In this document: in pieces, positions 25,632-34,289 of the stretch
How the letters are laid out: each line of letters begins with the position of its first letter
Position numbering within the stretch: the first letter of the stretch is position 1
Translations under genes and position numbers: made by a program
Assembly: GCF_039541815.1 (NCBI RefSeq)
Contig: NZ_BAABGY010000001.1
Span: 124,001 to 188,000, forward strand
Origin: Flavisolibacter amylovorans
Lineage (GTDB): Bacteria; Bacteroidota; Bacteroidia; Chitinophagales; Chitinophagaceae
Length of the DNA: 64,000 nt
Direction: 5' to 3'
The notes under the pieces: model-generated
What the model was told of the DNA's origin: nothing
Database searches by the model: none
The model's input: the letters and a program-made list of their open reading frames with translations, nothing else

Positions 25632-25935
25632 GCGGCTGCGTGCGTGCTGAGGCCTCTTGCTACACCGGACCTGCAGCACAGGATGCAGGGGCGCCCCTGA
25701 AACGTAATGGCTGGTTGCGTTATTTGATCACCGCTCATCGGGCCGTGCAAGCACGGCAGGCGAGGCGACGGCACGACTGCATCCTGCTTTTAAAGGCGCA
25801 CACGATCAGTTCCCGTTGAGCGCTGCCACTTCCCGGTACTTGTACGGGCAGCTTATGACCCGCCGGGCGGCAGCATTGCCGGGATCCACCTTCTTTTTGG
25901 CGCAATCTCACCTGCGTTGTTGTGTACGGTTGCCG
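25632..25935. other. Spacer without recognised gene
   Basis: A small palindrome (GCCGTGCAAGCACGGC at 25742-25757) is the only structure seen. Open frames crossing it lack coding character. Confidence 0.4.
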
Positions 25936-25943
25936 TAGGTTTG
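25936..25943 (+). promoter_or_regulatory. Bacteroidota -7 promoter box
   Basis: TAGGTTTG, exact consensus, 26 nt before the ATG at 25969, with TTG words 14-20 nt upstream as possible -33 element. Confidence 0.45.
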
Positions 25944-25968
25944 GGGCACAAACATCAACGCATCCACT

Positions 25969-26409
25969 ATGGCACTGATCAATCCGCACATCAATTTCAA
26001 CGGGAACGCAGAAGAAGCATTCACTTTTTACCAGTCGGTATTCGGCGGCGCGTTCACAAAAGTGATCCGGTTCAAGGACCTGGCAAGCTCCGGGTTCCCG
26101 GTGGCCGAACACGAGGAGCACAAGATCATGCATATCGCTTTGCCGACCGGTACCGGCAGCATGCTGATGGGCAATGATGTTCCGGAAATTTTAGGAACGA
26201 CCAACGAAAATGAGCACCGGAGCAAGATCGTGATCACCGCGGAAAGTAAAGACGAGGCCGACCGGTTGTTCAGCGCGCTCTCCGCGGGCGGACAGGTGGA
26301 GATGCCGATCGGTGACAGCCCCTGGGGAACGTACTTCGGTATGTTCCGCGACAAGTATGGCATTGAGTGGATGGTGGACTTCGACCCGAACGGTACCGGA
26401 AAGGCGTAA
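25969..26409 (+). CDS. VOC-family protein of the PhnB type
   Basis: 146 residues. PhnB-like signatures: INPHINFNGNAEEAFTFYQSVFGG at the N-terminus, HIALPTGTGSMLMGND, SKDEADRLFSALSAGG, and the closing SPWGTYFGMFRDKYGIEWM. These are small cytosolic VOC proteins, often annotated as 3-demethylubiquinone methyltransferase-like, without proven activity. Monocistronic. Confidence 0.88.
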   Translation: MALINPHINFNGNAEEAFTFYQSVFGGAFTKVIRFKDLASSGFPVAEHEEHKIMHIALPTGTGSMLMGNDVPEILGTTNENEHRSKIVITAESKDEADRLFSALSAGGQVEMPIGDSPWGTYFGMFRDKYGIEWMVDFDPNGTGKA

Positions 26410-26509
26410 GCCCGGTACCGCGGGTGATGGGCGCTATCGCCTTCAAACGCACGGCAGTTTCTTACATTCAGCCCAACCATGGCGCAAAAGTTTTGGTCGC
26501 TGAGTGCGA

Positions 26510-27073
26510 TCAGATGAGGGCGTGCAAATAGTTCGCAGTATCGGTCAGTTCGACCTTTCTTAATTGGTCCAGGATCGCCAATTCATCCATTTGCGGATTT
26601 CTTTTGTTGACGACCATTTCTCTGAAGGCCTTTATTGCCTGGTCTTCATTTAAGTCAATAATATCCGTCAGGAAATCGTCGGCTGTTTTGACGTTCAGGC
26701 CGAAGGAATGGAGATACGCTTCCGGGAAGTCTTTGATGTTATTGGTAACGATAAGATTTGCATTCGTCTTAATTGCTGCTGCAAGTACATGACGATCCTT
26801 TGCATCGGGCAAATCCAGATGCTTGATCAGGCCTTCATAGTTTTCAACCAGGGCATCCGGAAACGCTGCGTTCGCTACTGAAACTCTTTTAAGAGCTTCG
26901 TCTTCCGGAATCCCTTTTCGCACCATGACTTCTTTCCACTCGCCAAAAATGTGCTTACTCCACTTCGGAGTATACAAATCGTAGTGTGCAAACCAGAAAA
27001 GGAGGTCTCGACAAATGACCGGGTAGATTACGTTTGTATCTAATACTGCAGTAAACCGGACACTATGAATCAT
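26510..27073 (-). CDS. PIN-domain protein, putative toxin of a toxin-antitoxin pair
   Basis: 187 residues. The PIN acidic residues are visible: VLDTNVIYPVI (first Asp), a central Glu in IFGEWKEV, DLPDAKDRHVLAAAI (Asp near DAKDRH) and LIVTNNIKDFP (last Asp). PIN domains are metal-dependent RNases. The gene overlaps the upstream DNA-binding partner by 11 bp, the standard antitoxin-toxin order. The C-terminal ~60 residues exceed the minimal PIN domain. Base composition is more AT-rich than the flanks, which suggests acquisition. Confidence 0.85.
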   Translation of the reverse strand: MIHSVRFTAVLDTNVIYPVICRDLLFWFAHYDLYTPKWSKHIFGEWKEVMVRKGIPEDEALKRVSVANAAFPDALVENYEGLIKHLDLPDAKDRHVLAAAIKTNANLIVTNNIKDFPEAYLHSFGLNVKTADDFLTDIIDLNEDQAIKAFREMVVNKRNPQMDELAILDQLRKVELTDTANYLHALI

Positions 27074-27524
27074 ACAAGCCGTTTTCCTCGTCGAAGTTCA
27101 TGATGTCGATAATATGTTGCTTTTGCGTTTCTTTCAATTTGCGCTTGTAGCTAATGACATCTTCGAACCTGATCCTCCTATGTTTACCGACTTTGGTAAA
27201 CGCTATTTTTCCTTCCTCTAATAATTTCACTAAGTGAGGCCTCGAGCAGCCAAGTATTTCCGCTGCTTTCTGGGTAGTGACTTCGGTGGCAACGGGAACG
27301 ATCGATATAGGCTTGCCCTGGCTCATTGCTTTCAATACGTCTCCTAATAGCCTGAGCGCGCTTAAGGGAATTTTTATTTTATCCTTGGTTTCTTCGATTT
27401 CTATCTCTGCCTCGTCGGTATTGATCTGTCCGATCACAGATACCAGAGCAGGATAGGACTCCATTGCGGTCTTCTGATCGGATTTTGATGGCCGCCGTAA
27501 CTGCTCTAATGCTTCCATATTCAT
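27063..27524 (-). CDS. Excisionase-type DNA-binding antitoxin
   Basis: 153 residues from the ATG at 27524, chosen because AGGAG sits six bases before it; a TTG 15 bp upstream would skip this site. Residues about 85-140 form a MerR/excisionase-like winged helix: TTQKAAEILGCSRPHLVKLLEEG, then FTKVGKHRRIRFEDVISYKRK. The N-terminal half (EIEIEETKDKIKIPLSALRLL) may dimerise. It probably binds its own promoter and neutralises the PIN protein. Confidence 0.85.
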   Translation of the reverse strand: MNMEALEQLRRPSKSDQKTAMESYPALVSVIGQINTDEAEIEIEETKDKIKIPLSALRLLGDVLKAMSQGKPISIVPVATEVTTQKAAEILGCSRPHLVKLLEEGKIAFTKVGKHRRIRFEDVISYKRKLKETQKQHIIDIMNFDEENGLYDS

Positions 27525-27542
27525 GAGTTTCTCCTGCAAATT

Positions 27543-27579
27543 TATTCGAAATAAACGAAATAAGTGAAATATTCGAATT
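27543..27579 (-). promoter_or_regulatory. Candidate operator of the toxin-antitoxin pair (9-bp direct repeats)
   Basis: Three consecutive 9-bp units start at 27547, 27556 and 27565 (CGAAATAAA, CGAAATAAG, TGAAATATT) and are flanked by two TATTCGAA words. It lies just upstream of the antitoxin start, where autoregulation normally acts. Confidence 0.5.
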
Positions 27580-27832
27580 CCGTGCCATGTTTTGCATCCA
27601 GGTACGTCAGGCGCTCGTCCATAACGTCACCTATCCAAAACCTTTTAGGTTTCTTAGAGTCATATCATTCTGGCGGCTGAAGCGCATGAGCAACAGGCCT
27701 GTTCCGGCTTTTGCAGAATTCGCGTGCTGCGGCCTGTTGCTGTAGTCCCGTTTGCCTGAAGCCTAACGGGTCTTACATTCGGGCACCCCGAACCTTGCTC
27801 TAAACGTGTCCTGAACACCGTGCGGGCGATGG

Positions 27833-28303
27833 TTGCCACTTAAAATCTGCCAAAGGTTACCCCTACCCAAATGCGCGCTCATTTTCAGTTTGTTGATGTT
27901 CGCTGCGAACGGTGCCCTTGCCCAGCCGCCTGTTGATACGGTGGATGTTCAGCCCTCTGCGTACCTCGACATCAGGCACAACGTATCGCTGGTACAGCTG
28001 ATCGCCAACCCGGAGAAATACGATGGAAAGAAGATACAGGTGATCGGGTTCCTGCAGGTGCAATTTGAAGGCAACGCAGTCTACCTGCACGAGGAGGATT
28101 ACCGGCACGGCATCTCTTCGAACGGGTTTTGGGTGAGCTTCTCCGATAAGTTGCGGCGACACAGGAAGGTGGGTCAGTACAGTAACCGGTATGTGATCCT
28201 GATCGGCACGTTCCGGGCCGACCGGAGAGGACATATGGGCCTGTTCAGCGGAACGCTCGAAAACATCGTACGCCTGGATGGCTGGGATTTGAAACTGGAG
28301 TGA
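27833..28303 (+). CDS. Secreted OB-fold-like protein with a disturbed start
   Basis: 156 residues if read from a TTG at 27833. The mature part after ALAQ resembles small secreted OB-type proteins (LIANPEKYDGKKIQVIGFLQV, then VILIGTFRADRRGHMG). The signal sequence lacks an in-frame ATG. An ATG at 27871 lies one base out of frame; removing one base would give MRLIFSLLMFAANGALAQ, a perfect signal peptide. Either a non-ATG start is used or the gene has a one-base insertion. Confidence 0.55.
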   Translation: MPLKICQRLPLPKCALIFSLLMFAANGALAQPPVDTVDVQPSAYLDIRHNVSLVQLIANPEKYDGKKIQVIGFLQVQFEGNAVYLHEEDYRHGISSNGFWVSFSDKLRRHRKVGQYSNRYVILIGTFRADRRGHMGLFSGTLENIVRLDGWDLKLE

Positions 28304-28554
28304 GGGATCGCAATCCATGGGCGCGATCGGCGGAAGGGGAGGTTCGGGAAACACGCCGGGTAGCGGGTACGGGTGCCTGGGGTGCAGCACCGGGGACTCT
28401 GCGCTCCGAGGGAGTATCCTCTCGTGTAGTTTTTCGGGCCGCAAATGGCTGCTTACACACCGCTCATAACGGTTCGGCGCTTTATTTATGTCAATTAATC
28501 TTGGTTAATATTCGGAGTGAATAGCTTCATGGCTCATCACAAAAATTCTTGTTT

Positions 28555-28992
28555 ATGAAAAAGGTATTCTTCCTGACCATGATCGCCGCCACCTTCGCCA
28601 CCGCAGCACAGGCGCAAACGGCCCAGGCCGCGGCAGCTGAGCCCGCCAAGGAGTCCGCGAAGGCGACTTCGGCCAGCACTGCTAACCCGGGTATGGACCG
28701 CGCATCCCTGCTGGAGAAAATGAAAGAAACGTTCAAGGCAGGCATGATCGAGAAAACCGGCCTCACCGCCGCACAGGTCGACCGTGTGCTGGAGCTCAAC
28801 CTGGATATGCGCCTCACCGCTTCCCGCGAGCTGCAGGGCCTCAGTGAAGCCGACCGCGGCGCACGCCTCGCCGAGCTGAAAGCCGCCAAGATGAAAAAGT
28901 TCTCCGAATTCCTGACGGCCGACCAGATCAAATCGGTTGATGCTTTCTACGCGGAGTTTGCGAAGAACAACCCCCGCAAGCCGGGCCGCTAA
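28555..28992 (+). CDS. Small secreted helical protein
   Basis: 145 residues. Signal peptide KKVFFLTMIAATFATAAQAQ, then an Ala/Glu/Lys-rich low-complexity linker (residues 22-47) and a helical part (LLEKMKETFKAGMIEKTGL, LELNLDMRLTASRELQGL, FSEFLTADQIKSVDAFYAEF). The layout resembles short Bacteroidota exported proteins of the DUF4890/Spy-like sort, but this is not certain. A terminator follows. Confidence 0.65.
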   Translation: MKKVFFLTMIAATFATAAQAQTAQAAAAEPAKESAKATSASTANPGMDRASLLEKMKETFKAGMIEKTGLTAAQVDRVLELNLDMRLTASRELQGLSEADRGARLAELKAAKMKKFSEFLTADQIKSVDAFYAEFAKNNPRKPGR

Positions 28993-29009
28993 TTAGCCTC
29001 CGGTTGTTG

Positions 29010-29040
29010 AAAAAGCTGCCCGAGGGCAGCTTTTTCGTTT
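29010..29040 (+). terminator. Intrinsic terminator
   Basis: AAAAAGCTGCC and GGCAGCTTTTT form an 11-bp stem with a CGAG loop, then CGTTTTT. Confidence 0.9.
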
Positions 29041-29196
29041 TTGGTGGCCCGCCAGTTGCCCGGCAAGTCGTTCCTGTGATCAGGAGGGTGCTGGCCTTGG
29101 GCCCACGATTACGGCAAGGGTTCATAAAAAAACCGCCTTGTCATTCCGCAGCGAAGCGGAAGAAAAAGGTGGGTTTGTATAACTACGGGGCATGTG

Positions 29197-29790
29197 CTAC
29201 GGAGTAGGTGTGGCGGCGGCAGCCTTAGCGGATTCGGCGCGGCCTTCGCGGATGTCTTCGCGCTCGGTGAACTCCTCGTTGATGCGGTTGAGGCGCCTGG
29301 CGAGCGTGATCCAGGGCTCGCCGCCGAGGGCGAGCTTGGCAGCACCATTGATCATGTCCATGATATCTTTGTAGAGGCTGCGGACGATTTTGCGTTTCTC
29401 GATAATCTTGAAGGCGGGCTTATTGTCAGTGGCGTGGCGGAGGCGCTCCTGCCTAGCGGCGCGGAACGCCCCCTGGTCGGCCCCTATTTCGGTGAGCCAT
29501 TGGGCGGCGTCGGTGGCTTCAACGGCTGCGCGAAGGTGGGGCTTGCTGCGCAGGTTGGAGAGGAAGTTGTCGATCCGGGTGGATTGCTCGTCGAAGTTGA
29601 CGCGGCTAAGGTTGGTGCTGCCGCCGAAAATCTCGAAGAAGGCGAGCAGAGTTTTGCCGCCGGAGGCGACCTCGGGGCTGCAGCGGCGCGCACAGGCGCT
29701 GCAGTCTTCGTAGAAGCCGATGATGCGTTCGTCGCGCGTATTGTCGGCAGCCTGTACGTTCTCAACGAGTTTAGGCCAATTTGCCCGTTT
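29197..29790 (-). pseudogene. DUF6261 family protein, 5' end missing
   Basis: About 195 C-terminal residues of a DUF6261 protein can be read: NTRDERIIGFYEDC (the usual ADxxRD segment), VNFDEQSTRIDNFLSNLR, WLTEIGADQGAFRAARQER and WITLARRLNRINEEF. The family is normally some 240-250 residues and starts with a helical segment that is absent. Upstream of about 29790 the sequence becomes AT-rich island DNA; the frame continues open but with no family resemblance and no plausible start. The gene was most likely truncated when the island arrived. Confidence 0.7.
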
Positions 29791-29938
29791 GCTGGTTATT
29801 CGAAATAGTGGTTTATTCCCGATTGTGTTGCTCAGTTTAAGTCTAGGGCGCAGTTTGCACGAGTGAGTTGCGTATATTAGCGAATTGACGGGCTTCTGTC
29901 TTCTATACCAAAACTTAAACTCTACGAGAAAATAGGTT

Positions 29939-31831
29939 ATGAATGACCTTTTGACCAACGGTACCGAAATCAAACAGAGGATACTATCTGAAATCAGAAA
30001 TGCAAAGCAGTGTATCTACCTTGCAATGGCCTACTTCACCGATAGGGATATCGCAATGGCCATTGTTGAAGCAAAAAACAGAAGTGTAATCATCGACATT
30101 ATTCTTTCTTCAAACGCTCAAAATGAGACTGTAAAGCTAATACTGAAAGGGGCAGGGGTTAGTATTCATGCTTTCGATACAGGCGATGCGCGAGGTATAA
30201 TGCACCATAAGTTTTGTCTTATCGACAATAGGATTTCAATCAATGGCTCGTACAACTATTCCCTAAATGCAAGTAACAATAACGTTGAGAATATCCAAGT
30301 TTCAGACGATTTGAAAACGTATTCTCAATTTTTATCAGAGTTCGAACGTTTAAAATATAATATTGATAACCGAATAGCTGTAAATGAAGACACACAAAAG
30401 CCTGTTTCGGAAAGTCAACAAGCGCAAAAAGTGAACATCATTGATGTATTCTCCAAACAGTTACATAGTCTCGTTTACTCAGCCGCACAAATCGATACTG
30501 CAAAGTATAAAGAGAATGGATATAACACTTCCAAGGCTAGTGGGGGAAATGTTGACATTTTCCGAACGGAGTATGATAGCATCAAAGAGAAAATCAGAAC
30601 ATATGCAACGGATGAAGGTTTAGGAAGTATGAAAAATGTGTTGATTTCGAATGTGACTGCTGCCTTCGAAGGCACGAGAACAAATCTGGAATTGGAGAAG
30701 CAGGAGAAGCTAAGCGTTGAAAAGAGAAGCAGTGAGCTCGAGAAGAGGCAGATTCTCGAAAAAGCGACGGAATTGAAACAAGAGAAATCAGTTTTGGAAT
30801 CCGGTAATCAGAATACTGGCGAAAAAGGGCTATTGCAAATCAACAAGGAAATTGAGAAGAATAAACTAGAAAGAAGAAATTTAGAACAGTCTTTCATTGT
30901 AAAGGAGTTCTGGACGGTTGGCACTATTTTGATTACGATAGGGCTATGTATTTTTGTTTTTTACCTTTCAATCTTCTTCGCTTCAGCAGTTTATAAAGTC
31001 TTTTTCGAAGGCAATGTCATTCGTGCGTCTCTTGAGGCCGGCATTAATCCTGGGTTACCGCAACTCGTTGATGCAAACGCGATCATCAAAATATTTAAGC
31101 AAGAAGGGACTTTGTTTGGGTTCATTGCAGCACTCTTTTTCCTAATCCCAATCCTTTTATCTAATTTAAAAATCCTTGGTAGTGAGAATAAGGTGGTGAA
31201 CAATTTAATGTTTTGGGTGGGATTATTGATTTTCGACATCCTAGTCTCAACAATGGTAGCTATCAATACTAACGAGATAAAGAGCTTGTTGGCAGGTAAA
31301 GAATCCACACTTGATATTTGGGATGTTGTAAAGCATGGCGAGTTTTGGTTAATATTCGTATTTGGCATGTTCCCACTGATTCTTACGCACTATCTAATCG
31401 ACTACATTTTTAAAAGGTACAAGAACTCTCGAAGAGAGATTGTAGATGCCGAAAAAAACAATCAAATTAACTTTTTAGACGGAGAGATTATCGAATTATT
31501 GGCAGAAAAGGAATTGTTGACCAGCAAGATAAAAGAGAAGGAGGATGCTATAAATGAGAAAAACAAGTACATCCTAGTTTTGGAAGCTGAAAGCCATAGT
31601 CGTCAAACACTAGTTGAAAACAGTTATGCTGAGTTCCAAAAACAAATCAGGTCAATATTCGATGATTTCAGCACCAGAATAATTAGCGGACGGATTTTCA
31701 ACGATATTATCCTGAATAGTGTCATATCGGCATATAAGTCTGGTTATATTGAATTTCTTCCAGAGTATTATTCAGCGGACCAAGTAGCAAATCGAGTAAG
31801 AGAGATCGAACTATCAACTGCAACGATCTAA
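29939..31831 (+). CDS. Membrane protein with a single phospholipase-D-like (HKD) domain
   Basis: 630 residues. Residues 1-140 are a PLD-like nuclease/phospholipase domain with one complete HKD motif: His89, Lys91, Asp96 and GSYN (103-106). Nuc-type enzymes with one motif act as dimers. A linker and coiled coil follow (about 240-320), then four membrane helices (about 326-348, 391-412, 423-443, 469-491) and a second coiled coil with a helical tail (500-630). It has no signal peptide, so the PLD domain is probably cytosolic. Stop and next start overlap (TAATG). Function unknown; a defence or nucleic-acid/lipid-targeting effector is one option. Confidence 0.75.
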   Translation: MNDLLTNGTEIKQRILSEIRNAKQCIYLAMAYFTDRDIAMAIVEAKNRSVIIDIILSSNAQNETVKLILKGAGVSIHAFDTGDARGIMHHKFCLIDNRISINGSYNYSLNASNNNVENIQVSDDLKTYSQFLSEFERLKYNIDNRIAVNEDTQKPVSESQQAQKVNIIDVFSKQLHSLVYSAAQIDTAKYKENGYNTSKASGGNVDIFRTEYDSIKEKIRTYATDEGLGSMKNVLISNVTAAFEGTRTNLELEKQEKLSVEKRSSELEKRQILEKATELKQEKSVLESGNQNTGEKGLLQINKEIEKNKLERRNLEQSFIVKEFWTVGTILITIGLCIFVFYLSIFFASAVYKVFFEGNVIRASLEAGINPGLPQLVDANAIIKIFKQEGTLFGFIAALFFLIPILLSNLKILGSENKVVNNLMFWVGLLIFDILVSTMVAINTNEIKSLLAGKESTLDIWDVVKHGEFWLIFVFGMFPLILTHYLIDYIFKRYKNSRREIVDAEKNNQINFLDGEIIELLAEKELLTSKIKEKEDAINEKNKYILVLEAESHSRQTLVENSYAEFQKQIRSIFDDFSTRIISGRIFNDIILNSVISAYKSGYIEFLPEYYSADQVANRVREIELSTATI

Positions 31832-32715
31832 TGAGTATCCAAATGAAGATATCTTTCATGGGCTGTGTCACTATTCTTTTTTTACTTTCATGTGGATCAG
31901 AGCCAGAAAAGAAGTACTTGACCTACCAGAATATTGTCATTCTTTCGGACATGTCAAGCCGCTTGGAGAATAGGCCGCCAAAGGACTTGGAGCAAATTTC
32001 TAAGATTGTTCATTTTTTCAAGAACGAATGTGTTAAGCCCGGGGAGAAGATTGGCGATAAGTCTTCCATTTCTTTTTCATCATTTTCAGATAGGACAATT
32101 GCATCTATTGATATTGATGGAATAAAAAATTTGGGAGAGAAACAGCGTTTTATTAATTCCACAGGAGAATATCTGAATAGTGGTTTGCGGCAGGAGACAG
32201 AAAAATTTGAGCAGAAAGTAAAAGCTGCTTATGAAAAAACTAGAAACAAGGGATTGGATTTAATAAGCATTTTGATTGAAAAGATCGAGAACGAGCCCAT
32301 TGTAAAGAAGGACACTTTGTTGACAAATGGAGTTGATACTACATTCATTTCTTATGATAATCATCTGTATATTTTTACTGATGGATATTTAGAATATTTA
32401 GACAAAGCTGTAAATAGCCAATATTACTTCGGTGCTGCTGAAATTGAAAAAATTAGGCGATACTGCATCGCCAATACAGTTGACGTCGAAAGGGCGCTTG
32501 AAATAGACAGTTCATTAGGCTTGCCAGCTACCAAAAGCTACAAGAATCAGTTCATTAACCTTCATATTCTTGAAACTCACGAGCGGGATAAGAACGATAA
32601 GCTCCAGACTTATAAACATCGTTCTGGACAAAGGGACAATGAGATACTTGAGGTGGTATGGCGTAAGTGGGCAAAAGTAAGCGGATTTAAAAGCATTGAA
32701 TGGAAGAAGTATTGA
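31831..32715 (+). CDS. Lipoprotein with VWA-like domain, partner of the PLD-like protein
   Basis: 294 residues. Lipoprotein signal with FLLSC (Cys21). A Rossmann-like VWA pattern follows: NIVILSDMSSRLENRP with Asp40-x-Ser42 in the place of a MIDAS motif (third position Arg, so metal binding is uncertain), and LYIFTDGYLEY with Thr-Asp184-Gly. It starts on the last base of the PLD-like gene, implying coupled translation and a common complex across the envelope (inference). The C-terminus (ILEVVWRKWAKVSGF) is helical. Confidence 0.7.
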   Translation: MSIQMKISFMGCVTILFLLSCGSEPEKKYLTYQNIVILSDMSSRLENRPPKDLEQISKIVHFFKNECVKPGEKIGDKSSISFSSFSDRTIASIDIDGIKNLGEKQRFINSTGEYLNSGLRQETEKFEQKVKAAYEKTRNKGLDLISILIEKIENEPIVKKDTLLTNGVDTTFISYDNHLYIFTDGYLEYLDKAVNSQYYFGAAEIEKIRRYCIANTVDVERALEIDSSLGLPATKSYKNQFINLHILETHERDKNDKLQTYKHRSGQRDNEILEVVWRKWAKVSGFKSIEWKKY

Positions 32716-33224
32716 GCATTTTTTGAACATTCGAAAGATTCTGATTCTGTTTCGACAATTATCGTGATTTGTTCAAGGGAGAAGCAACTATTTTGTTTAT
32801 CATAGCAAGAGTGTGCCCTATTAAATCAACCATACCTTTCATGTTTTCCTGTAATGGGTTTATTGGACACCGCACGAATGCCTAACAGAAGCTGGTAGCC
32901 TGCCTGAATTCTAATTTGGTCGTGCTGAAGGGCCAATCCTACGCGCTAGATCATTATACCGGTAGTATTAAAGGGCAAATGGATATTTCAACATTGCGTT
33001 CGAGTTCTTATAGGCCCGATCTCGACTACACCTAAATAAGGCTTGCATTTTTGTTGATAAGTTCTGGCTTATACATATCATAAAGAATATTTTGCTCACT
33101 CAGTCAGATCGGGCTCTTATAGAAGTTCATGAGTTGGATGACGACTTATAATTCAGGAATATTTTCATATCATGGTTGTTTGTTAGAAGAATTACTATCT
33201 TACCCAAATACCAAAATTGATCAA
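32716..33224. other. Spacer inside the AT-rich island
   Basis: About 500 bp without a convincing coding frame. It mixes AT-rich DNA with a short GC-richer stretch (32870-32990). No repeat or tRNA fragment was recognised. The frame of the next gene is open from 33129, but its signal peptide begins at 33225. Confidence 0.4.
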
Positions 33225-33821
33225 ATGAAAATCAAATCAATCCTACTGCTTTTCGCCACATTCTTCTTTGCAGCAAGTCAATCCAAAGCGCAGAGCCTTC
33301 AGCAGATTTTGGACGCTATTCTAGTTGAGGCCAATAAAGCAATAAATGCAAAACCATCTTTAGTAAACTTGGCCGTAAAGACAATCGAAGTCAACTCGTC
33401 TTCAAAAGCTTATTTTGGGAATGGGAAGACGAGGGAAGTATTTAAGCTGGAGTTGCCTAAAGGAACAAAGTCTTGGTACTATCGGGTTACTGTGCTAGAT
33501 ATTAATTCAAGTTACCAATATCAAGAAAACGAGACTTTTTTCCATCTGCTTTCTAATAGAAAGAATATGGATATCTATGCGCCCACCAATAAAGGAGTCG
33601 ACTTTTTTATTCTAGGTCATTCTGGTGATGTTTCCTCCTTTTTGCAAACAGGGAATAGTAACTTCAGGTTTTATCAAAACTGTTCCATGGTTGGCATGAA
33701 TTCTTTCACAGGAACTTGTGAATTAAACCAGGAAAATTTATGGATCGGCATCAGGAATCCAAATACAACATCAGGGCTAAAGGTCATCGTTGAAGTAGTT
33801 TCATTAGGCCTATACGAATAG
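33225..33821 (+). CDS. Secreted protein of the AT-rich island
   Basis: 198 residues. Signal peptide MKIKSILLLFATFFFAASQSKAQ fixes the start at 33225. The mature part is predicted beta-rich (TREVFKLELPKGTKSWYYRVTV, then FFILGHSGDVSSFL, GLKVIVEVVSLGLYE) with two cysteines near the C-terminus (NCSMVG, GTCELN) that could pair in the periplasm. No family recognised. Whether it functions with the PLD/VWA pair is open; a 500-bp spacer separates them. Confidence 0.6.
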   Translation: MKIKSILLLFATFFFAASQSKAQSLQQILDAILVEANKAINAKPSLVNLAVKTIEVNSSSKAYFGNGKTREVFKLELPKGTKSWYYRVTVLDINSSYQYQENETFFHLLSNRKNMDIYAPTNKGVDFFILGHSGDVSSFLQTGNSNFRFYQNCSMVGMNSFTGTCELNQENLWIGIRNPNTTSGLKVIVEVVSLGLYE

Positions 33822-33840
33822 CCTCACGCCTGAATTTTAG

Positions 33841-33867
33841 AGTTGTAGCGAGGCTACAACTTTTTTT
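33841..33867 (+). terminator. Intrinsic terminator at the end of the island
   Basis: GTTGTAGC and GCTACAAC pair as an 8-bp stem with a short loop, followed by seven T. Confidence 0.85.
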
Positions 33868-33868
33868 G

Positions 33869-34189
33869 TTCCGCTTCCGACAAGTTCTTTCGAAGCGGGT
33901 CAGACAATTTTCTGTTGAGGTATTTTTTCTATGCACCGTGTACTGGGCGAACACTCTGTGTAACGCTGGATATTGCTTCGCTGCGCTTGGTATTAAGGGC
34001 GATTCGCGTAACGAAGGATACTACGGCAGGCTTAGGATGACAATGTTGTTCGCTTAACATAATGAAGTAGACGCCGCGCAACGCAATATGCTTTGCGTGC
34101 TCCGCGTCTTGGTAGCTTGTCGGCCTCCGCGCCATAGGCTTCGGCTGACGGCATCCGGCGGGTCGATCTTAAGATGGTACAGCCCCGCT
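33869..34189. other. Spacer between the island and the TonB receptor promoter
   Basis: No gene supported. Composition shifts from AT-rich to GC-rich near 34.05 kb. Short words (GGATACTACGGCAGGCTTAG) of the kind scattered in Bacteroidota spacers are present, but no arms of an inverted repeat were found. Confidence 0.35.
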
Positions 34190-34269
34190 GCATAACATTC
34201 CGGTAACATTCCCTTCACCTACCCGTAACCTTCGCGTCACAGCCCCATAACATCCGGTTGCCACTTTTG
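34190..34269 (+). promoter_or_regulatory. Six-fold 11-bp repeat array and -7 box of the TonB receptor (Pho-box-like)
   Basis: T(A/C)AC words start at 34193, 34204, 34215, 34226, 34237 and 34248, exactly 11 bp apart. CACTTTTG, a -7 box with a weak first base, starts at 34262, 14 nt after the last word. The geometry matches tandem binding by PhoB/OmpR-type activators, which use 11-bp direct repeats and often act at poor core promoters. The leader to the ATG is about 20 nt. Confidence 0.7.
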
Positions 34270-34289
34270 CGGAAACATTCTAGCAACCC

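Larger units (their letters stand above)
29793..33868. other. AT-rich genomic island carrying a membrane/lipoprotein/secreted gene set
   Basis: Base composition and codon use change sharply at about 29793 (A/T at third positions, Lys/Asn/Ile-rich proteins) and return to GC-rich by about 34.1 kb. It holds three plus-strand genes and cuts a DUF6261 gene. No integrase, transposase or clear attachment repeats were seen, so the mode of entry is unknown. Confidence 0.7.

Noticed and set aside
27543..27579. CRISPR-like repeat
   Set aside because: Units of 9 bp without spacers, located in a promoter; more likely an operator. No array of 25-40 bp repeats with spacers was found anywhere.
29939..31831. 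Assignment to the Kiwa or Zorya defence systems
   Set aside because: Four membrane helices and an envelope partner recall those systems, but the PLD domain, coiled coils and VWA-like lipoprotein do not match their components.
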